Shown here piece by piece: positions 47,344-56,345 of a stretch of DNA of 64,000 nucleotides. How positions within the stretch are numbered: the stretch's first letter is position 1; every line of letters begins with the position of its first letter. This DNA comes from Marinobacter arenosus (GTDB lineage: Bacteria > Pseudomonadota > Gammaproteobacteria > Pseudomonadales > Oleiphilaceae). The notes beneath the pieces are model-generated. The model was not told the DNA's origin, ran no database searches, and saw nothing but the letters and a program-made list of their open reading frames with translations. Location of the stretch: contig NZ_JAHVAO010000001.1 in assembly GCF_019264345.1 (NCBI RefSeq), forward strand, positions 2,852,001 to 2,916,000, read 5' to 3'. A program made the position numbers and the translations under genes.

Positions 47344-49641
47344 ATGCCCCTCGTTCCCGGTTTGGTTGTTATCTTTCTGGCCCTTGTGATGCCGGGCTTG
47401 GCTGCGTCTGAAACCGCGCCGGGACGGTCCGTCGAGGACCTGGGCTATGTTGCCGAAGACACCTGCGCTGGCTGTCATCAGAAAGAGCAACATGCCTGGT
47501 CCGACTCCGACCACGCCTGGGCCATGCGCCCGGCCAGCAGCGCTTCGGTGCTTGGCGACTTCGGTAACCGGACGTTCAGCGATGGCGCCGTCACCGCCCG
47601 ATTCTTTGAGCGTGATGGCCATTACTGGGTTGAGACCGAAGGTGAGGATGGTGAGACCGGAACGTTTCGAATCGCCTACACCTTTGGCTATTCTCCGCTG
47701 CAACAGTACCTGGTGGCGTTTCCCGGCGGTCGCCTTCAGGCGTTAACCATCGCCTGGGATACCCGGGCCCCGGAGGAAGGCGGCCAGCGCTGGTTTTCCC
47801 TGTACCCAGGGGAGCGCTTTGCGCCCGACGATGCCCTGCACTGGACCGGTCGATACCAGAACTGGAACGCCATGTGCGCGGACTGCCACTCCACCTATCT
47901 GAGCATGAACTACGACGCGGAAGCCGACAGCTTTGCCACCACCTGGCAGGAACAGAACGTCGGTTGCCAGGGCTGTCACGGCCCCGGCCGGGATCACGTC
48001 GATTGGGCACGGACGAACTCTGATGACTCCGGTGATTACCCGGGGGCCGGGGACAACGGCCTCAAGATTGATTTCGAGGCCATGGAGGGGCAGGAAGTGG
48101 TCGAGACTTGCGCGTTCTGCCACAGCAGGCGACAGAGTCTGCAAGATGGCCAGCACGTTCAGGAGCCCTATTTGGACAAGGCGCTGCCGGCGACGCTGCG
48201 GCCCGATCTCTACCACGCCGATGGCCAGATCCAGGGCGAGGTCTACGTGTATGGCTCCTTCGTCCAGAGCAAGATGGCGGCGGCCGGGGTGGATTGCCTG
48301 GACTGTCATGATCCCCACACCACCGAACTTCTGGTTCAGGGCAATGGCTTGTGCCTGCAATGCCACAATGCCTCGCCCCCCGAACGGTTTCCACAGCTTG
48401 CCGCCGGCGATTATGATGAACGCAGCCATCACCGGCATCCGCCGGAATCAGAGGGCGCCCAGTGTGTGAATTGCCACATGCCGGACAAGACCTACATGGT
48501 GGTGGATCCGCGCCGTGATCACAGCTTCCGGATTCCCCGGCCGGACCTGACTCTGGCGACCGGCAGTCCCAATGCCTGCAACGACTGCCACGATGACAAG
48601 AGCGCCGACTGGGCGGTGGCTGCGATTGACGACTGGTTCGAATCGCCCCGTCGTCCTCCGCACTTTGCCAATGCCCTGAGTGCCTTCCGGCGGGCGGAGG
48701 CCGATGGCTTTCTTCGGGTGGCGGCCCTGATCCGGGATACGAAGGCCCCGGCCATTGCCCGGGCCACGGCGGCGGAACATCTGGGGGGCTTCGGACCCAG
48801 GGCGGGCTCGGCGCTTCGCAGTGGCTTGCTGGCGGACGACCCGCTGGTTCAGGCCTATGCCGCCAACGGTCTGGCGCAATTGCCGGAGTCTGACCGGGTG
48901 AACTGGCTGCGCAAACAGCTGGCGGAGGATCAGCCGGCGGCGGTGCGGGACCAGGCGCTGAGGTCATTGGCGGGTGTCGACCTGTCCGCGTTTCCGGAGC
49001 AGGACCAACCTCGGATACGGGCTCTGAAAGCGGACTACGAGCAGCGGCTCTGGTCGCTGGCGACGCTTCCCGGTAACCGGCTTAACCTCGCCTCCTACCT
49101 GCAGCGAGAGGGTCGGCCAACCGAGGCCATTGAGCAGTACCGGCAAGCGCTGGCCATGGATCCGTTTTTTGTTCCGGCCCGGGTCAACCTGGCGACGCTT
49201 GCCAGCGAACAGGGCCGGATCGGACTGGCCGTTGAGACGCTGACGGAGGGGGCGGAGCTTGATGGGCTGCCTGACGCAGACCGGGGGCATCTGGCCTACC
49301 TGCTGGCGCTTGCGCTGGTCGAGGAGAAGCGTCCATCCGAAGCCCTTCCACGCTTCGAGCAGGCCGGTGCGCTTAATCCGGGCAACCCCCGGGTTGCGTA
49401 CAACCATGGCCTCGTTCTTGCGCAGATGGGCAAGGTGCCGGAGGCGGAACAGGTACTTGGTCAGGCGCTGGCGCGTCATCCCGAGGACCATGGACTTCTG
49501 AACGCCATGATCTATCTGAAACTTCAGCAGGGGCACCTGTCGGAAGCGCTGGCGTTCGCCCGCAAACTGAAGGCGGCGCACCCGACTGATCAACAGGTTG
49601 ATCGGCTGATACGCGATCTCTCGGCTCGCGTTGGCGGCTGA
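47344..49641 (+). CDS. Octaheme c-type cytochrome-HEAT-TPR fusion protein
   Basis: A 765-residue exported protein with a signal peptide (to about GLAAS) and eight CxxCH motifs at residues 41, 178, 208, 256, 318, 337, 374 and 412. Residues about 450-560 look like HEAT-type repeats (ARATAAEHLGGFGPRAGSALRSGLLADD) and about 575-765 like TPRs (AIEQYRQALAMDPFFVPARVNLATL). The haem part resembles the cytochrome c554/NrfB-like multihaem module and would carry electrons in the periplasm, while the repeats offer protein-binding surfaces. ATG 47344 has an AAAAGGA site. It is alone on the plus strand, facing CurA across a shared terminator. No redox substrate can be assigned. Confidence 0.85.
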   Translation: MPLVPGLVVIFLALVMPGLAASETAPGRSVEDLGYVAEDTCAGCHQKEQHAWSDSDHAWAMRPASSASVLGDFGNRTFSDGAVTARFFERDGHYWVETEGEDGETGTFRIAYTFGYSPLQQYLVAFPGGRLQALTIAWDTRAPEEGGQRWFSLYPGERFAPDDALHWTGRYQNWNAMCADCHSTYLSMNYDAEADSFATTWQEQNVGCQGCHGPGRDHVDWARTNSDDSGDYPGAGDNGLKIDFEAMEGQEVVETCAFCHSRRQSLQDGQHVQEPYLDKALPATLRPDLYHADGQIQGEVYVYGSFVQSKMAAAGVDCLDCHDPHTTELLVQGNGLCLQCHNASPPERFPQLAAGDYDERSHHRHPPESEGAQCVNCHMPDKTYMVVDPRRDHSFRIPRPDLTLATGSPNACNDCHDDKSADWAVAAIDDWFESPRRPPHFANALSAFRRAEADGFLRVAALIRDTKAPAIARATAAEHLGGFGPRAGSALRSGLLADDPLVQAYAANGLAQLPESDRVNWLRKQLAEDQPAAVRDQALRSLAGVDLSAFPEQDQPRIRALKADYEQRLWSLATLPGNRLNLASYLQREGRPTEAIEQYRQALAMDPFFVPARVNLATLASEQGRIGLAVETLTEGAELDGLPDADRGHLAYLLALALVEEKRPSEALPRFEQAGALNPGNPRVAYNHGLVLAQMGKVPEAEQVLGQALARHPEDHGLLNAMIYLKLQQGHLSEALAFARKLKAAHPTDQQVDRLIRDLSARVGG

Positions 49642-49674
49642 AGGGAAGACGTTGGAACCCCGGCTACCAATAAA

Positions 49675-49697
49675 AAAGCCCACCTAGGGTGGGCTTT
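49675..49697. terminator. Shared terminator between octaheme gene and CurA-like gene
   Basis: AAAGCCCACC (49675-49684) and GGTGGGCTTT (49688-49697) form a 10-bp stem with a TAG loop. The A run on the left (49672-49677) gives a T run on the minus strand, so it serves the minus-strand gene best and the plus-strand gene weakly. Confidence 0.8.
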
Positions 49698-49737
49698 GGG
49701 GGCATCAGATCGCCGGGGTCAGGTCATTCCCCACACA

Positions 49738-50727
49738 TCAGAGCTCGACAAACAGCTTGCCCTGATTCTGGCCCGAGAACAGGAGCTGAACCCCTTCGAC
49801 GGCACTGTCGAGCCCCTGAAGTACGTGACTGCGGAATTTGATCTGGCCGTTCTGGAGGTAGTTCATCATCGCCCCCATGGACTCATCGACCTTGTCGTAG
49901 TGATCCGTGATTACGAAGCCCTCAACCCTCAGTGCTTTCAGGTTGATGTCCACCCAGCTTGGACCGGGGTTCGGAACTTCGTTGGTGTACTCGGCGATGT
50001 TGCCGCACACGACAATCTTGCCGAGGCGATTCATCCGGTTGAACACCATGTGCTGGATCGGACCGCCGGTATTCTCGAAGTAAAGGTCGATACCATCCGG
50101 CGTGGCAGCGGCCAACTGTTCCTCAAGGTCGGCATCCTTGTAGTTGATGGCCTTGTCGAAACCGAGCTCCTCTTCCAGCCAGCGGCATTTCTCGTCGCTG
50201 CCGGCGACACCGATGACGCGCAGGCCCTCGGCCTTACCCATCTGACCCACGAGGGAGCCGACGGAGCCGGCGGCGCCACTGACCACCATGGTTTCGCCCT
50301 TGACCGGGCGGCCGATCTTCATCAGGCCGACGTAGGCGGTGAAACCCGGGACGTAAAGTACCGACATGAGCGCCTGCACATCGACGGACTTGTCGACCAC
50401 CTGCATGTCCTCGCCGCCCAGGGTGTATTCGGCCCAGCCGGTGATGCCAACCACCCGGGCGCCAACCGGATAGTCCGGGTTTTTGGATTCAACCACCTCA
50501 CCAACGCCGTAAGAGCGCATGATGTCGCCCGGTCGGACCGGCTCGATGTAGCTGTCCTCGTTGTCCTGCACCCAGGTGCGCATGGCCGGATCCAGAGACA
50601 TGTGGGTCTGTTTGACCAGGAAGTCACCGTGGTTGAGTGTTGGTTTCTCAAGCTCAATCGCCTGAAAACAGTCGTCGGTGAACTCGCCGGTCGGGCGCTT
50701 CGCCAGTTTGTACGCTTTGAATGTCAT
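49738..50727 (-). CDS. NADP-dependent enone/curcumin reductase-like (CurA family, MDR)
   Basis: A 329-residue zinc-free medium-chain reductase. MSLDPAMRTWV (near 42-52), VVSGAAGSVGSLVGQMGK (Rossmann, about 152-169), GVAGSDEKCRWL and ENTGGPIQHMVFNRM fit the prostaglandin reductase/CurA group that reduces conjugated enones with NADPH. ATG 50727 has AGGAG 10 bp upstream. It is 34 bp downstream of the SDR and almost certainly co-transcribed with it. Together they suggest stepwise reduction or oxidation of a cyclic or long-chain ketone, but the substrate is open. Confidence 0.88.
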   Translation of the reverse strand: MTFKAYKLAKRPTGEFTDDCFQAIELEKPTLNHGDFLVKQTHMSLDPAMRTWVQDNEDSYIEPVRPGDIMRSYGVGEVVESKNPDYPVGARVVGITGWAEYTLGGEDMQVVDKSVDVQALMSVLYVPGFTAYVGLMKIGRPVKGETMVVSGAAGSVGSLVGQMGKAEGLRVIGVAGSDEKCRWLEEELGFDKAINYKDADLEEQLAAATPDGIDLYFENTGGPIQHMVFNRMNRLGKIVVCGNIAEYTNEVPNPGPSWVDINLKALRVEGFVITDHYDKVDESMGAMMNYLQNGQIKFRSHVLQGLDSAVEGVQLLFSGQNQGKLFVEL

Positions 50728-50761
50728 GCCTGAAGAACTCCTGAAATCGTTGATGTCGGCG

Positions 50762-51544
50762 TTAGGGAATGGTGACGTCACCGAAAATCTCGGTGAAACG
50801 GGGCTGGCCGTTCCAGGCGGAAGCGCCGCCGTCGACGCAGAGGTTTTGACCGGTGACAAAACTGGCCAGGTCCGAGGCCAGGAACAGCATCACCTTGGCA
50901 ATTTCCTGCGGCTCGCCCGCCCGACTCATCGGAATGTTGTGCATGTATTCCCGGTAGGCCTCCGGCTGGCCCGTCAGCGGGCCGGTCAGTGGGGTTTTGA
51001 TGAGTCCGGGACTGATGCTGTTAACGCGGATGTTGTCGGTCGCATAGTCCAGTGCCAGGTTGCGGGTGTAGTTGATCACGCCGCCTTTGGCCGCGGCATA
51101 CGCGTTGAAGCCGTAATCGGCGCGGGTGCCGGAGACGGACGCGGTGTTGATAATGTTGCCGCCGTTCTTCATCAGGTGGGGAAGGGCGTGCCGGCAAGTG
51201 TGGAACAGAGCGTTCAGGTTGACCTCCATCACCTTGTACCAGGTTTCCGGTGCAATGATGTGGGTGCGGCCGTAGGTGCCAAAACCGGCGTTGTTGATCA
51301 GGATGTCCAGGCCACCGAGGGTTTCAACCGCCGAAGCGATCATCTGCTCGATCTCCTCCGGAATACTCAGGTCGACCTTGATGAAGGACACGCCTTCGCC
51401 CAGTTCCTTGGCCAGGGCGATGCCGTTGTCTTCATTCATGTCGGCGATGACCACCTTCGCGCCGTTCTCGTGGAACAGGCGAACCGCCTGTTCTCCGATA
51501 CCGGAGGCACCACCGGTAATAATGGTTTTCTTGTTCTGAAGCAT
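50762..51544 (-). CDS. Short-chain dehydrogenase/reductase
   Basis: A 260-residue classical SDR. The cofactor motif TGGASGIG (10-17), NNAG near 86-89, catalytic Ser in NTASVSGTRAD and YAAAK (Tyr-x-x-x-Lys) are present; IADMNED after strand 2 has an Asp that favours NAD(H). It is cytoplasmic and is the promoter-proximal gene of a two-gene operon with the CurA-like reductase. Divergent from the haem-propeller gene across about 280 bp in which I see no gene. Confidence 0.9.
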   Translation of the reverse strand: MLQNKKTIITGGASGIGEQAVRLFHENGAKVVIADMNEDNGIALAKELGEGVSFIKVDLSIPEEIEQMIASAVETLGGLDILINNAGFGTYGRTHIIAPETWYKVMEVNLNALFHTCRHALPHLMKNGGNIINTASVSGTRADYGFNAYAAAKGGVINYTRNLALDYATDNIRVNSISPGLIKTPLTGPLTGQPEAYREYMHNIPMSRAGEPQEIAKVMLFLASDLASFVTGQNLCVDGGASAWNGQPRFTEIFGDVTIP

Positions 51545-51824
51545 ATCTGTTTACCCATCTGTTGTTTGAATATTCGTTACCCGCGCCCCGGGATGAAAGC
51601 AGGGACGAGTAGGGGTAGCGGTAGTTGTACAACGGGCAAAACGCGGGGAAGCGTTAATTGGCGCCTAAAATTTGATAAAAATTGCCAGGGTATGGTTTGG
51701 CGTGAAAAAACAAGAATTGTTCGCGATGGGTTAAATGATCGATTGCGCTTCGACCTAGGATAAGGCGATCTGGGCTGCGATGGTTTCGTTATGCCCGGCT
51801 CGAGATCCATTGACGGAGAGCGTT

Positions 51825-53525
51825 ATGACTACAAGAAACAATAAGGCCGTCGCGAACGCGGTCGTAATCTCGGCCATGCTGTTTGCCGCGTCCCCTGTGT
51901 CCGCGGGAACCGTGTCCGGCAAACTGACCAGTGCCGACGGCGACGCGATCGCCGGTGCCATCATTCGACTGACGGACGTGCAAGCGGGAATCTCCGAGTC
52001 TGTTTACAGTGATGCCAGGGGCGAATATGTATTGGAAACGGACCTGCAAGGCGAACTCCGCCTGAGGTTTCGCGCCCATTACTTCGCCGATCACGAGGAA
52101 CAGATCGTTCTGCCTGATGCTTCAGCAAGCCTTGGTAAAGATGTCCGTATGACCGCGCTCGACGCGGATCGTGAAGTCTCGGAGAGTCTGGCGGCGTCGT
52201 ATCATTTTAACGAGTTGCCGTTCGATACCGGCGAAGACGAGCCATTTACCCGGGATAAGTTCCAGCTCGAGTGCCTGTCCTGTCACCAGCTGGGCAATCC
52301 CTTTACCCGTACCGTTCGCCCGGCGGAGTCCTGGCAGCAAACGGTGCAGCGTATGCACGCCTACATGGGCGCGATTGACATTACCGAGAAGGACCGCCGC
52401 CGGGCTGAGATCTTTGCGGAGGGGTTTGATGGCAAGCCCACGGAAATGCGCCCGGAATTCCCGTTCGATGACGCGTTAGCCCACACCAAGGTCTACGAGT
52501 ACCAGTTGCCCAGTTCCGGTGTGCCGCACGATGCCTATGTGCACTCGGAAAACGGCCTGGTCTACACCGTGGATCAGTTTGCCGATGGCATGTACGTTAC
52601 CAACCTGGAGAAGGGCGAGACGGAGTTTGTACCGCATCCGGAGCAAGGTATGCCGCTGGGTGGCATCTTCACGGTGCTGGGTGTTCCGCCGGCGATGAAC
52701 AAGGTCAACGTGCGCCACGGCCCGCATTCACTAGCCGAAGGCCACGATGGCAAGCTGTACGTGACCAATTCCTACTCCGCCTCCATCGGTGTGTTCAACC
52801 CGGAAACCAATGCGTGGGAACAGAAGATCCCGCTGCCGGGCAACGCGCCCTACCCGCACACCATTCGCGTGGATAGCAAAGGCATCCTCTGGTTCAGTGT
52901 GGTTGGTACCGAGCAGATTGGGCGGCTGGATCCAAAAAGCCAGGAAGTCACCCTGATCGACTTGCCGGAGCCGCGCCCGGTGGCCATCACGCCGGCGGTT
53001 CTGACCTATGGGGTGGCGGTCAGTACGCTCGATGGTTCGATCTGGTACAGCCGGCTCTGGGGTAACCGCATCGGCCGGATCGACCCGGACACCCTGGAAG
53101 TGACCGAGATTGAATCCCCGGTGTTCGGCCCGCGCCGTTTGCGTTTTGCCGAGGATGGCATCCTCTGGCAGACCGGTTACGGTCACGGTGAGATCGCGCG
53201 TATCGATACCAAGACCATGGATATGAAGGTCTACGAAATGCCGGAATTTGCGCCGGACGCCCGTCCAGGTCCCTATTCCCTGAACATTGCACCGAAAACC
53301 GGCGATGTCTGGGTCAATGAGACCATGACAGATCATATTTACCGGTTTGATCCTGAGCAGGAGAGATTCATCGCCTACCCGGCACCCCTGCGTGGCACCT
53401 ACACCCGGGACGTTACTTTCACGGAAGAAGGTTGGGCCTGCATGACCAATAACCCGATTCCGGTACAGGCCCTGGAAGAATTTACCGGCGTGCTGATGTG
53501 TCTGGATCCGAATTACCGCCGTTGA
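51825..53525 (+). CDS. Exported mono-haem protein with CarboxypepD_reg domain and Vgb-like propeller
   Basis: A 566-residue secreted protein. After a signal peptide (to about PVSAG) comes a beta-sandwich carboxypeptidase-regulatory-like domain (VSGKLTSADGDAIAGAIIRL, about 30-107), a small helical stretch with one haem motif CLSCH at 150-154, then a beta-propeller from about 215 to the end built of repeats like GKLYVTNSYSASIGVFNPETN and GILWFSVVGTEQIGRLDP, as in virginiamycin B lyase (Vgb) proteins. Electron transfer coupled to a propeller active site is plausible; lyase activity is not shown. ATG 51825 follows GGAGAG. Strong terminator downstream. Confidence 0.8.
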   Translation: MTTRNNKAVANAVVISAMLFAASPVSAGTVSGKLTSADGDAIAGAIIRLTDVQAGISESVYSDARGEYVLETDLQGELRLRFRAHYFADHEEQIVLPDASASLGKDVRMTALDADREVSESLAASYHFNELPFDTGEDEPFTRDKFQLECLSCHQLGNPFTRTVRPAESWQQTVQRMHAYMGAIDITEKDRRRAEIFAEGFDGKPTEMRPEFPFDDALAHTKVYEYQLPSSGVPHDAYVHSENGLVYTVDQFADGMYVTNLEKGETEFVPHPEQGMPLGGIFTVLGVPPAMNKVNVRHGPHSLAEGHDGKLYVTNSYSASIGVFNPETNAWEQKIPLPGNAPYPHTIRVDSKGILWFSVVGTEQIGRLDPKSQEVTLIDLPEPRPVAITPAVLTYGVAVSTLDGSIWYSRLWGNRIGRIDPDTLEVTEIESPVFGPRRLRFAEDGILWQTGYGHGEIARIDTKTMDMKVYEMPEFAPDARPGPYSLNIAPKTGDVWVNETMTDHIYRFDPEQERFIAYPAPLRGTYTRDVTFTEEGWACMTNNPIPVQALEEFTGVLMCLDPNYRR

Positions 53526-53562
53526 GCCAGAAGGAACCCCTTGTTGTTGTGCTCCCTTTTTC

Positions 53563-53591
53563 GCCCGGGCCGTTTGGTCCGGGCTTTTTTT
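53563..53591 (+). terminator. Rho-independent terminator after haem-propeller gene
   Basis: GCCCGGGCC (53563-53571) pairs with GGTCCGGGC (53576-53584), loop GTTT, followed by seven T. Its T run touches the stop codon of the convergent BatD gene. Confidence 0.88.
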
Positions 53592-54855
53592 ATCGTTGAC
53601 GGGGGTTGAGAGGTGGGAGTTGCGCGGAGCGTGGGCCACGGTCGGTCCGGAGGTCGCTTTTGATCTTTCGTATCAGCGGGATCAGTCTGCGGGTGCTCGT
53701 TTCCGGTTCCGGGCGGGGGGCGTAGTATCCGGCAATGCCTGCCATCAGGGCTTCTCGCTGCCTGCATTCCAGGGGGCAGTCGCGCAGTGAATGAGCGCCG
53801 GTCCGTTTGTCCGCGAGCCGGTACAGTCCCGTCAGTTCTCTGGGCGTTCCCCTGAGCTGTCGGACGGCGGCCTGCTTTTGTCCGGGTAGGGAATTCTGCC
53901 ACCGGCGGCGAACCCGCCTGATGACGTGTCTTGTGCGCGAGCGGATTGTCCGCCGGCAGCCTGTCAGGATCGCCATCGATGCTCCGGCAGCCAGGATGAC
54001 AAGGAGCCAGCTTGTCGGAACCCGGGTTTCCGATGGGCCGGCTCCGGGCAGGACCTCGATCGGCAGAGCCGGTAACGTCGACTGCCGGATCCTGTCATCG
54101 TCAATGTCCCACCAGGTGAGTGAGAGGGCCGGCAGTCTATAAGTCCCTGCTTGGTCAGGGCTGTAGCGGATGCGCTCGATGCGCTCCCCGCCGGTGATCG
54201 AGCCGCCTTCGTCGGTGATCGGGCGAATGTCTGCAGGCAGGCGAGTGCCCACTGCCTCACCGGGTGAGGAAGCCGTCAGGGGAGGGATGGACAGCGCCAG
54301 GGCCTGATGGGCCCGTACCCGAATTTCCCGAACGACGGGGTGGCCGGCGGCGATGCCGCCGCCGGTCGTGCTGAGGCTCTGGCTCAATTGGACGTCCGCC
54401 GCCAGAAGTGAAATGTCGGCAGACTCGACGGCCGGGAGTGGCTGAACGGCAAACGAACGCTCCGGGGTGGTCACGGCAACCGGGGCATCTTCCTGACCCA
54501 CCGGGGCCTTGATGCGAAATGACGGCAGTGTCGTGACGCCCGGGTCCAGGGGAATCAGGCGATAGCTGTAGGTGACGCCGAAATAGCGCTTGCCCTCGAT
54601 CGTGCGCTGAATGCTCCGGCCCTGGCTGCCCTGGAAAGACACCAGGGCGCCTGCGACCTCCAGCGGCCGGAATTCCGGGGTACCGGTCAGCCAGGTGTCG
54701 GTCAGGACATCCACTTCGTAGGAGACCGATTGGCCGGAGCGGATGTCGGCATCCGGAACCAGCCGGGTCTCGATCCTCACTTCCGCGGCCAGAGTGTGAT
54801 CCGCCAGATGGGAAACGAGTATAGCGGCGAGTACCGGCTTTCCCGGCACTCTCAT
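53590..54855 (-). CDS. BatD family protein
   Basis: A 421-residue membrane-anchored protein: signal peptide (to about HTLAAEV), a long beta-rich periplasmic region (about 25-280) with the BatD-type GQSVSYEVDVLTDTWL and YRLIPLDPGVTTLPSFRIKAP segments, one membrane helix near 285-303 (SWLLVILAAGASMAIL) and an Arg-rich cytoplasmic tail. BatD accompanies BatA/B in aerotolerance-type operons and is thought to act with the VWA proteins in the envelope. Its start overlaps the upstream stop (ATGA). Last gene of a six-gene operon. Confidence 0.85.
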   Translation of the reverse strand: MRVPGKPVLAAILVSHLADHTLAAEVRIETRLVPDADIRSGQSVSYEVDVLTDTWLTGTPEFRPLEVAGALVSFQGSQGRSIQRTIEGKRYFGVTYSYRLIPLDPGVTTLPSFRIKAPVGQEDAPVAVTTPERSFAVQPLPAVESADISLLAADVQLSQSLSTTGGGIAAGHPVVREIRVRAHQALALSIPPLTASSPGEAVGTRLPADIRPITDEGGSITGGERIERIRYSPDQAGTYRLPALSLTWWDIDDDRIRQSTLPALPIEVLPGAGPSETRVPTSWLLVILAAGASMAILTGCRRTIRSRTRHVIRRVRRRWQNSLPGQKQAAVRQLRGTPRELTGLYRLADKRTGAHSLRDCPLECRQREALMAGIAGYYAPRPEPETSTRRLIPLIRKIKSDLRTDRGPRSAQLPPLNPRQR

Positions 54856-56345
54856 GGCTGTTCTCCGGTCTGGTTGCGCTGCTCCGCAGCGAACTTACGT
54901 TTCAGGAAGTCCGTGACCGAGGTGTTCAGGTTCTCCAGCCAGATCGCGTCGGTGATGGCCTCCTGCCCCTGGATTCTGGTGCTCACTCCCTGACCGGATT
55001 GCTTGTCGAACCGGACGGCGTCAGCGCCAATATCCGGCGCTTTTGTCCGGCCTTCATTGAGATCTTCCGAGATCTTTTCGACGAGCCTGAGGTTGGCCCT
55101 GGCAGCCTCCAGCCCGGGATCTTTCTCAAGTGCCGTTTCAAAGGCGACCTTGGCCTTTCCCAGTTCCAGTTGCCGGGCGTAACTGTTGCCAAGGTAAAAC
55201 CAGGCCCGGGGTGAATCCTGTTGGCTGAAACTCTCGATGGCGGTCTCGAAATCGGCAGCGCGGTAGGCCGCCAGGCCTCGCAGGTACGGATCGCGGAACA
55301 GTCGCGCAGCGTCTGCGTAGTCTCCGGCTTCGAATGCCAGCCGCCCCTGCTGGTCCGGTGTCAGAAACGCATTGGCCAGAGCGTCCGCGTTGGCCGGTGG
55401 CGCCGGAGCCATCAGCAGTGGCAGGGCGACCAGGCACCACTGAAGGTTCCAACCCTTGCGCATGGACACGAGGGCCAGCAGCAGGGCAGGCCAGACCAGC
55501 CAGTAGCCGTAGTCGCGCCACTTGAGTGTGTCATCAAGGTTCTGTTGACGCTGGAAATGGGTCTGGACCTGACGCTCGAGCCAGCGGACGTCCTGCTCCG
55601 TCGTCGTGAAGGCTCGGGTGTCGGCAGAGAGCGTGTTCAGAACCGCGTGGGTTGCGCCGGAGGCCAGGGTTTCTTCTGGCAGCAGTGCCAGCACCTTTAG
55701 TCCACCCGGACCCTCACTTTGTGAGGGGGAGAACTGCGCTGACGCCAGGTTATCGGAAACCAGGATGACCGTTTGCGGGCCGGCACCAGCTCCGAATGGT
55801 GCCGTGGCCAGGTCCAGTGCGGCTGCCAGGTTGCGTCCCTGGCCCGGAATCATGCCCGCCTCAAGGGAGTTGAGATACAGGCTGAGCAGCTGCCTGTCCC
55901 GGCTGTGGGGTAACACCCGATGGGCGCTTCGGGCGTATCCGATCAGGCCTGTGTGCCAGCCGGGCCGGCGTTCCGCGAGTGATTGAATGCGGTCCTGGGC
56001 CAGAGCCAGTGTACCGGTGTCGGCCATGGATGCGGACAGGTCGAGGACGACGGTCACCCGGGTCTGGTCGTCGAAATTGGGCGGCAGCAGTCGGTCCCAG
56101 GTGGGCCCGGCAACCGACAGCCCGGCTACCACTAGCAGCAGGCTGAAACCATGTAGGGGCCGGAAACGTGTCTGGTTGTTGCTGTTCAGCGCGAGGTGCG
56201 GCAGCAGGTGCGGCGCAATCATCCGGCTCAGCGCATCCCGGCGGCGGCTGATCCTGTGCCATGCTGGCAGCAACGCAAGGCCCGCGAGCATGATCAGCAG
56301 GCCCCAGGGGCGCAGAAAGTGAAACTGGGCGATCGATTCCGTCAT
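54852..56345 (-). CDS. VWA-TPR protein, BatB-BatC fusion
   Basis: A 497-residue inner-membrane protein. Two N-terminal helices (about 13-28 and 66-80) precede a VWA domain with MIDAS motif DLSAS (about 96-100), VSDN replacing the usual TDG, then helices near 287-325. Residues about 330-440 hold TPR-type repeats (ARLFRDPYLRGLAAYRAADFETAIESF; AWFYLGNSYARQLELGKAKVAFETALEKDP). In Bacteroides BatB and BatC are separate proteins; here they are joined. ATGA overlaps with both neighbours show tight co-translation. Confidence 0.87.
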   Translation of the reverse strand: MTESIAQFHFLRPWGLLIMLAGLALLPAWHRISRRRDALSRMIAPHLLPHLALNSNNQTRFRPLHGFSLLLVVAGLSVAGPTWDRLLPPNFDDQTRVTVVLDLSASMADTGTLALAQDRIQSLAERRPGWHTGLIGYARSAHRVLPHSRDRQLLSLYLNSLEAGMIPGQGRNLAAALDLATAPFGAGAGPQTVILVSDNLASAQFSPSQSEGPGGLKVLALLPEETLASGATHAVLNTLSADTRAFTTTEQDVRWLERQVQTHFQRQQNLDDTLKWRDYGYWLVWPALLLALVSMRKGWNLQWCLVALPLLMAPAPPANADALANAFLTPDQQGRLAFEAGDYADAARLFRDPYLRGLAAYRAADFETAIESFSQQDSPRAWFYLGNSYARQLELGKAKVAFETALEKDPGLEAARANLRLVEKISEDLNEGRTKAPDIGADAVRFDKQSGQGVSTRIQGQEAITDAIWLENLNTSVTDFLKRKFAAEQRNQTGEQP

